Source: Prevotella sp.
GTDB lineage: Bacteria; Bacteroidota; Bacteroidia; Bacteroidales; Bacteroidaceae
Assembly: GCA_021204735.1 (NCBI GenBank)
Contig: JAJPYV010000187.1
Location: 1-13,648 of the forward strand
Direction: 5' to 3'
DNA length: 13,648 nt
A program made the translations under genes and the position numbers. Positions 9,670 through 13,648 of this stretch are shown here, piece after piece; positions within the stretch are counted from its first letter, which is position 1, and each line of letters opens with the position of its first letter. The notes under the pieces were generated by a model. The model searched no databases. It had not been told where the DNA came from and saw nothing but the letters and a program-made list of their open reading frames with translations.

Positions 9670-10458
9670 ATGGAAAAACAGAAAGTTACCGTAGTGAAAG
9701 TCGGTGGTGCGGTGGTTGAGAATGATCTGAGCCTCAATCAGTTGATTAGCAATTTCAGTAGGATTGGCGGTCGCAAGGTCCTTGTTCATGGCGGTGGCAG
9801 AAGGGCTACGTCTATTGCTAAGCAATTGGGTATAGAGAGCAAGATGGTAAATGGCAGGCGGATTACTGATGAGGCGATGCTCAATGTTGTGACTATGGTT
9901 TATGGTGGTTTGGTAAATAAGAATATTGTTGCTCGTTTGCAGGCAAATGGTGTTGACGCTCTCGGATTGACAGGTGCGGATATAAATGTTATACTTTCTC
10001 ATAAGCGTCCTGTTAAAGATGTTGACTATGGTTTTGTGGGTGATGTTGAGCGTACTGATGGCGACAAATTGCGTTTTTTTATTGATAATGGCATCACCCC
10101 TGTTATGGCTCCTCTTACTCATGATGGTAAAGGTAGTATTCTGAACACAAATGCTGATACCATAGCTTGCGAGACGGCAAAGGCTCTTGCAAAGTATTAT
10201 GACGTGACTCTCATATTCTGTTTTGAGAAGAAAGGAGTTCTATCCAATCCAGATGATGATAATAGTGTGATACCTATTATCACACGACAAGATTTTTCCC
10301 GACTTGTTGCTGACGGAACAGTGAATGGTGGTATGTTGCCTAAGTTGGAGAATGCTTTCGATGCGCTTAATGCGGGAGTTGGCAAAGTGAATATCACTCT
10401 TGCCACGGCAATTGATGGGCAACATGGTACACTCATAGTTGAAAGCGAAAATAGGTAA
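9670..10458 (+). CDS. argB: Acetylglutamate kinase family protein (possibly N-succinylglutamate kinase)
   Basis: The amino-acid-kinase fold phosphorylates the side-chain carboxylate of N-acylglutamate, the second step of arginine synthesis. Residues seen: K10 in VVKVGG, VHGGG at 39-43, the substrate loop NGRRITDEA at 61-69 with R64, TGAD at 101-104, NTNADT at 159-164 with D163, and K225 in GGMLPK. These match the catalytic lysines and aspartate of E. coli ArgB, so the enzyme should be active. The length of 262 residues is typical of the short form; no N-terminal helix linked to arginine feedback in hexameric enzymes is obvious. Bacteroidetes are known to use N-succinylated intermediates in this pathway, so the natural substrate may be N-succinylglutamate; that is inference from the group, not from a residue seen here. 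The ATG at 9670 follows speA by 42 bases with no terminator between them. Confidence 0.94.
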   Translation: MEKQKVTVVKVGGAVVENDLSLNQLISNFSRIGGRKVLVHGGGRRATSIAKQLGIESKMVNGRRITDEAMLNVVTMVYGGLVNKNIVARLQANGVDALGLTGADINVILSHKRPVKDVDYGFVGDVERTDGDKLRFFIDNGITPVMAPLTHDGKGSILNTNADTIACETAKALAKYYDVTLIFCFEKKGVLSNPDDDNSVIPIITRQDFSRLVADGTVNGGMLPKLENAFDALNAGVGKVNITLATAIDGQHGTLIVESENR

Positions 10459-10465
10459 TTAAATA

Positions 10466-10496
10466 TTTGTTAAATTTTAAATTCCCTGTAACTTTT
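10466..10496 (+). promoter_or_regulatory. Probable promoter of the ECF sigma operon
   Basis: TTTG at 10466-10469 and TAACTTTT at 10489-10496 are separated by 19 bases. They match the Bacteroidetes -33 TTTG and -7 TAnnTTTG arrangement, with one mismatch at the last base of the -7 box. The pair lies 33 bases before the sigma factor ATG. The argB-sigma gap has no strong hairpin, so read-through from the upstream genes is also possible. Confidence 0.5.
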
Positions 10497-10529
10497 CAAT
10501 CATCCAATCGTCATTCAATATAGAGACAG

Positions 10530-11042
10530 ATGAAAAATATCAGTTTCCGAAACGATGTTTTACCGCTGAAAAATATGCTTTACCGCTTAGCTCTGCGCAT
10601 AACGCTCAGCAAAGAAGAAGCGGAAGACATTGTTCAGGATACGCTGATAAAAGTCTGGAACAGGCGTGAAGATTGGCAGGATATAGCATCTATTGAGGCA
10701 TTCAGTCTAACAGTATGTCGCAATATATCGCTTGACAAGCTGAAAAAGGCAAGCAGAGCCAATATGGTTGTAGGCGATGCAGATGTAAATACTGCAGATA
10801 CAGCGTCTGACCCCTTTGAAAGGATGCACCAGAAAGACCGTATCGAGATTGTCAAGCGTCTTGTTGATAGTCTGCCTGAAAAGCAAAAGAGCTGTATGCA
10901 ATTAAGGGATTTCGAAGGGAAAAGTTATCGGGAGATTGCCAATGTGTTGGGTATGACTGAAGAACAGGTTAAAGTCAACATCTACAGGGCAAGGCAAACG
11001 GTAAAGCAGAAGTTTATAGAATACGACAAGTATGGATTATAA
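10530..11042 (+). CDS. RNA polymerase sigma factor, ECF subfamily
   Basis: A 170-residue group-4 sigma factor that directs RNA polymerase to a small set of promoters. Region 2 spans about residues 10-77, with LYRLALRIT and the core-binding AEDIVQDTLIKVWNRR (31-46), then EAFSLTVCRNISLDKLKK at 56-73. A short linker covers about 78-106. Region 4 spans about 107-162, with LPEKQKSCMQLRDFEGKS and the helix-turn-helix YREIANVLGMTEEQVKVNIYRAR (133-155). There is no region 1.1, 3 or C-terminal fusion, so this is a minimal ECF factor. The ATG at 10530 gives the normal N-terminus; a 71-base gap precedes it, with a promoter-like element at 10466-10496. Its last 11 bases overlap the next gene, which encodes a single-pass membrane protein and is the natural candidate for its regulator. 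Its target promoters cannot be read from this window. Confidence 0.93.
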   Translation: MKNISFRNDVLPLKNMLYRLALRITLSKEEAEDIVQDTLIKVWNRREDWQDIASIEAFSLTVCRNISLDKLKKASRANMVVGDADVNTADTASDPFERMHQKDRIEIVKRLVDSLPEKQKSCMQLRDFEGKSYREIANVLGMTEEQVKVNIYRARQTVKQKFIEYDKYGL

Positions 11043-11502
11043 ATACATAGAACAACTGTTGGAACGCTACTGGAACTGCGAGACTTCCTTGGAAGAAGAG
11101 AAGATATTACGCACGTTCTTCAGTCAAAAAGACGTACCGGTATGTCTGTTGAAGTATAAGGACTTGTTCTGCTATGAAAAGTCAGAGACTAAGACAGATG
11201 TGTTAGGCGACGATTTTGACGCACGTATTACGGCTCTTGTTGAAGAGTCCCAGCCGTTGAAGGTGCACAAGATGACGTTTACGCAGAAACTTATGCCGCT
11301 CTTCAAGGCTGCTGCGATTGTGGCGATTTTCCTGACTCTTGGCAATGCTGCACAAGTGGCATTCAGACAGGATAACAACAGTCAAGATGGTATGGAAGCC
11401 ATTCAGCAGCAGACTCAGGATGGAAAGCCTGTTGCATTGGGCGATACAGTGAAGGCTGACACCCTGAAGAACCTTCCCGACAATACTGTCATGCTTAAAT
11501 AA
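11032..11502 (+). CDS. Single-pass membrane protein, candidate anti-sigma partner of the ECF factor
   Basis: I do not assign this 156-residue protein to a characterised family. Its N-terminus (IEQLLERYWNCETSLEEEKI, residues 6-25) resembles the helical start of anti-sigma domains (YxxGxLxxxE), but no His-x3-Cys-x2-Cys zinc motif is present; Cys occurs singly at 16, 38 and 47. Residues 1-87 are charged. One hydrophobic segment lies at about 88-110 (LFKAAAIVAIFLTLGNAAQV), with lysines at 80, 86 and 92 on its N-side, so the N-terminus is predicted inside. A Gln/Asp-rich tail of about 45 residues would lie in the periplasm. The start overlaps the sigma gene by 11 bases, which implies coupled translation. 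Anti-sigma function rests on this layout and on the helix resemblance, not on a diagnostic motif. Another small membrane protein cotranscribed with the sigma gene is the alternative. Confidence 0.7.
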   Translation: MDYKYIEQLLERYWNCETSLEEEKILRTFFSQKDVPVCLLKYKDLFCYEKSETKTDVLGDDFDARITALVEESQPLKVHKMTFTQKLMPLFKAAAIVAIFLTLGNAAQVAFRQDNNSQDGMEAIQQQTQDGKPVALGDTVKADTLKNLPDNTVMLK

Positions 11503-11549
11503 ATAGACATTTTTATGCTTACTCTATAACATCATGTTTAGTAAAACAA

Positions 11550-11567
11550 TGAAACTGTGAAGTTTCA
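11550..11567 (+). other. Small hairpin after the sigma-partner gene
   Basis: TGAAACT (11550-11556) and AGTTTCA (11561-11567) form a seven-base-pair stem with a GTGA tetraloop. ATTTTAAGATTTTCATT follows at 11571-11587. It may be a weak terminator or mRNA-stabilising stem upstream of the stronger hairpin at 11607-11637. The stem is short and AT-leaning, so its role is uncertain. Confidence 0.35.
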
Positions 11568-11606
11568 ACCATTTTAAGATTTTCATTATATGCTAACGTA
11601 AAGCGA

Positions 11607-11637
11607 AGAGCCGCTATCTCTTATTGATGGCGGCTCT
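11607..11637. terminator. Hairpin terminator between convergent genes, probably bidirectional
   Basis: AGAGCCGCTATC (11607-11618) pairs with GATGGCGGCTCT (11626-11637) over a seven-base loop, with one G-U wobble in a 12-base-pair stem. On the plus strand it is followed by CTATTTATTGTTTC. On the minus strand the flank reads TCGCTTTACG, a weaker U tract. Its place between the plus-strand sigma operon and the minus-strand protease gene, whose stop is about 30 bases away, fits a shared terminator that works better for the plus strand. Confidence 0.85.
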
Positions 11638-11666
11638 CTATTTATTGTTTCGAGGTGTTTCACTTT

Positions 11667-13340
11667 CTATTTGCTGGAATTACTGAGAATTGCTTTGTAT
11701 TCATTAGGTGTGTTTATCAGGCGGAATGCCTCTTGTGCCTGCTTATCATCGATAAGTCCGTTTTCTACTGTTCCTGCCTGGAAATAGTATGCCGTTGCCA
11801 AATCGTTAGAGATGATATGTTTTAGCACGTCCTTGTTGATATCAAGGTCTTTGGCAAGATTGTGCTTGAGTTTTTTCTCAAGGTTCTCAAACTCTTCTTG
11901 GGCATCATCATAGTAGCCTTCAAATTTTACTATCTCCTTCAATGTTTTCAGAGCTTTCTCGCTTTCCGGGTCGTATGTGAAACCACTGTCAATAACACGC
12001 TGCTTGAAGTCCTCATAGTCTTCATCTGAAATCTTGAATTCCGATGGAGGGGCTATTGTAGGATGCTTTGCCATATAGTCAATCTTGTAGCCGAGCAAAA
12101 CTTCTGTGGAATCTAATCCGTTGACTGTCAGATAGTATGCTATGTTGGGTAGGGAGTCAGGACGTATCTCTATGTCGGGCTTTATGCCTCCTCCATCCCG
12201 CACCTCACGACCGTTAGCAGTGTGGAACACTTGTGTCAAACTGTCTGGGATGTGTTCTGTATAACCGCCATTGGCATGCTTGTAGTTTACTGCCTGGATA
12301 CAACGACCGCTGGGGAGATAATACTTGCTCTCTGTGAGTTTTAACTGTCCGTTGTAGGAGAGGTTCAGAGATACTTGTACAAGTCCCTTACCGTATGTAC
12401 GTGTTCCGACAATTACGGCACGGTCAAGGTCTTGCAGACTGCCGCAGGTTATTTCCGAAGCACTTGCAGACTCGCCGTTCACGAGTATAACTATCGGCAT
12501 AATGGTGTCTATTGGTTCTAATGATGTGGTGTAATCACTGTTCGAACGTTTCATTTTCCCAACTTTCTTGACTACAGTTACGTCTTTTGGTACGAACATG
12601 TTCACAATATTCACTGCTTCAGAGAGAGAGCCGCCTCCGTTGCCACGCAGGTCTAATACAAGTCCTTTCATTCCTTTGTTTCTCATGTCCACAAAAGCAT
12701 TGCGGAACTCTTTGTAGCAATCATCAGTGAAACTGTTGAGGTTTATATATCCTATGCTGTCCTTGCGTACACCGTAGTAAGGAATTGCCGGCATGCTTAC
12801 GGCTCGCCTTGTTATCTTGAAGTCCATTGTTTCTCCTGTACTGGGGCGCAGGATTTTCAGCATGAATGTCGTTCCTGCGTCTCCACGCAGATGAGAGCTT
12901 ACGTAACTTACGTCCTTGTCAATCATCGTTGAGTCGTCAACGCTGAGTATAATGTCTCCCAATTTCAATCCTGCCTCTGCTGCTGGAGTACCTTCGTATG
13001 GTTCTTCGATGATTACCCTCTTTATCTTTTGGTTATAGCGTATTATCGAACCGATGCCAACGTATTTTCCAGTTATCATTGTCTTGAAGTCACTTACCTT
13101 ATCTTCTGGATAATATACAGTGTAAGGGTCGAGTGATCGTAACATGGAGTTGACTGCCGTACCGATCACCTCATTGGCGTTGAGAGTGTCAACATACATA
13201 AGGTCTAAGTAGCGGTATATCTCATTGAACACTTCCATGTTCTTGCCAATCTCAAAGTTGTGGTCCTTGTTTTCTTGTGACGATGCATTTGTGAGTGGCA
13301 GAAATATAACTGCTGACAGCAGAAAAAATATTTTTCTCAT
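11667..13340 (-). CDS. Carboxy-terminal processing protease, PDZ/S41 family
   Basis: An exported serine protease of the C-terminal processing (CtpA/Prc) family, which clips or degrades envelope proteins from their C-termini. Residues 1-20 are a signal peptide (KIFFLLSAVIFLPL core) without a lipobox Cys, so a soluble or peripheral periplasmic protein is expected. A helical lead-in spans about 28-90 (LDPYTVYYP at 70-78). The PDZ domain spans about 90-175 (YVGIGS, EGTPAAEAGLKLGDIILSVD). The S41 domain spans about 193-390, with LDLRGNGGGSL at 229-239. The nucleophile is S293 in GESASASE and the general base is K318 in TYGKG. Their 25-residue spacing equals that of E. coli Prc S452/K477, so the enzyme should be active. 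Residues 400-557 form a charged helical extension, usual in Bacteroidetes members. It converges on the sigma operon and diverges from the tRNA. Confidence 0.95.
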   Translation of the reverse strand: MRKIFFLLSAVIFLPLTNASSQENKDHNFEIGKNMEVFNEIYRYLDLMYVDTLNANEVIGTAVNSMLRSLDPYTVYYPEDKVSDFKTMITGKYVGIGSIIRYNQKIKRVIIEEPYEGTPAAEAGLKLGDIILSVDDSTMIDKDVSYVSSHLRGDAGTTFMLKILRPSTGETMDFKITRRAVSMPAIPYYGVRKDSIGYINLNSFTDDCYKEFRNAFVDMRNKGMKGLVLDLRGNGGGSLSEAVNIVNMFVPKDVTVVKKVGKMKRSNSDYTTSLEPIDTIMPIVILVNGESASASEITCGSLQDLDRAVIVGTRTYGKGLVQVSLNLSYNGQLKLTESKYYLPSGRCIQAVNYKHANGGYTEHIPDSLTQVFHTANGREVRDGGGIKPDIEIRPDSLPNIAYYLTVNGLDSTEVLLGYKIDYMAKHPTIAPPSEFKISDEDYEDFKQRVIDSGFTYDPESEKALKTLKEIVKFEGYYDDAQEEFENLEKKLKHNLAKDLDINKDVLKHIISNDLATAYYFQAGTVENGLIDDKQAQEAFRLINTPNEYKAILSNSSK

Positions 13341-13416
13341 CTTTTTTTCTTCTTGTTTGTTTCACCGATACCGATAGGCAAATTCTTGCATATCATATAG
13401 TATTAATTGGCGGTTG

Positions 13417-13424
13417 CAAAGTTA
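13417..13424 (-). promoter_or_regulatory. Probable protease promoter -7 element (TAnnTTTG, minus strand)
   Basis: Read on the minus strand, the bases are TAACTTTG followed by CAACC, an exact match to the Bacteroidetes -7 consensus in its usual downstream context. It lies about 76 bases upstream of the protease ATG at 13340, implying a leader of about 70 bases. No TTTG stands at the expected -33 distance, which reads as AT-rich sequence. Confidence 0.55.
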
Positions 13425-13504
13425 CGTGTTTCATACTTAATTCATTACATTAAATAAAAAAATTATCTTATTTTATCCGAAAAATCAATTTTTAAGATAA
13501 AAAA

Positions 13505-13536
13505 TTTGGCTGTTTCAGAAAATCATATTAATTTTG
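13505..13536 (+). promoter_or_regulatory. Promoter of tRNA-Asn
   Basis: TTTG at 13505-13508 and TAATTTTG at 13529-13536 are 20 bases apart. Both boxes match the Bacteroidetes housekeeping promoter consensus (TTTG, spacer of about 19-21, TAnnTTTG). Transcription would start near 13542-13545, about 20 bases before the mature tRNA 5' end. It is the best promoter match in the window. Confidence 0.7.
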
Positions 13537-13563
13537 CCACGCAATTTAAAACTGCACAATATT

Positions 13564-13637
13564 GCTTCAATAGCTCAGTTGGTTAGAGCACCTGACTGTT
13601 AATCAGGGGGTCGTTGGTTCAAGTCCATCTTGAAGCG
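13564..13637 (+). tRNA. tRNA-Asn(GUU)
   Basis: The cloverleaf reads as follows. The acceptor stem GCTTCAA (13564-13570) pairs with TTGAAGC (13630-13636), with discriminator G at 13637. The D stem GCTC/GAGC is at 13573-13576 and 13586-13589. The anticodon stem CCTGA/TCAGG encloses the loop CTGTTAA, with anticodon GTT at 13598-13600 reading AAC and AAU. The variable loop is GGGTC. The T stem GTTGG/CCATC (13613-13617, 13625-13629) has the T loop TTCAAGT. The 3' CCA is not encoded, so it must be added enzymatically. The T stem contains one T-T mismatch (13614 with 13628), unusual but compatible with folding. The window ends 11 bases downstream, so a further tRNA or terminator there cannot be seen. 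Confidence 0.96.
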
Positions 13638-13648
13638 CAAAAAGTCCG

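Noticed and set aside
9214..10122. A 302-codon open frame on the minus strand under speA and argB
   Set aside because: It lies opposite two genes with intact catalytic motifs. Its translation is rich in Ile, Asn, Ser and Thr with no recognisable domain, and no promoter was seen. It is the reverse-strand shadow of well-used codons.
10459..10529. Terminator between argB and the sigma gene
   Set aside because: Only weak AT-rich pairing is present near 10459-10480, with no GC core or clear U tract.
11534..11560. Eight-codon reading frame after the sigma-partner gene
   Set aside because: It is too short, has no ribosome binding site, and overlaps the small hairpin at 11550-11567; there is no support for translation.
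13363..13375. Tandem CCGATA hexamers in the protease leader
   Set aside because: Two adjacent copies are not enough to call a repeat element or operator; chance is a sufficient explanation.
1..13648. Mobile element, prophage, CRISPR or defence system
   Set aside because: No transposase, integrase, phage, Cas or toxin-antitoxin-like product is encoded, no direct-repeat array is seen, and no duplication of the tRNA 3' end is visible within the window.

Overview
The window looks like a chromosomal housekeeping stretch from a member of the Bacteroidales, most likely Prevotella or a close relative. Evidence: AT-leaning sequence; starts mostly without Shine-Dalgarno sequences; several gene starts preceded by the Bacteroidetes -7 promoter element TAnnTTTG, twice with a TTTG-like -33 box; a TopA ending in toprim C-terminal repeats instead of zinc fingers; a long S41 protease with a C-terminal helical extension; and a rimP-nusA-infB cluster without rbfA/truB/rpsO directly behind it. 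The genus is an inference from sequence character, not from a search.

Layout. (1) 1-4586, plus strand: rimP (cut by the left edge), nusA and infB, closely spaced. This is the ribosome maturation, transcription elongation and translation initiation operon, closed by a strong hairpin terminator at 4642-4683. (2) 4587-4879: AT-rich gap holding the terminator, a second nested inverted repeat and a likely topA promoter. (3) 4880-10458, plus strand: topA, aroK, speA and argB, with gaps of 3, 14 and 42 bases. This probable operon joins DNA topology, the shikimate step of aromatic synthesis, arginine decarboxylation to agmatine, and the second step of arginine synthesis. (4) 10466-11502, plus strand: a promoter-like element, an ECF sigma factor, and an overlapping single-pass membrane protein that is probably its regulator. 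(5) 11607-11637: a GC-rich hairpin between converging genes. (6) 11667-13340, minus strand: an exported PDZ/S41 C-terminal processing protease. (7) 13341-13637: a divergent promoter region, then tRNA-Asn(GUU) on the plus strand with its own well-formed promoter.

Most of the window is core genome. No mobile element, CRISPR array, phage gene or defence system is visible. The least explained part is the ECF sigma factor with its non-canonical membrane partner, facing the envelope protease gene; that is where an undescribed regulatory circuit is most plausible. Other items worth a look are a poly-asparagine tract and a repeated LGKIDL motif in the IF2 linker, and a T-stem mismatch in the tRNA.
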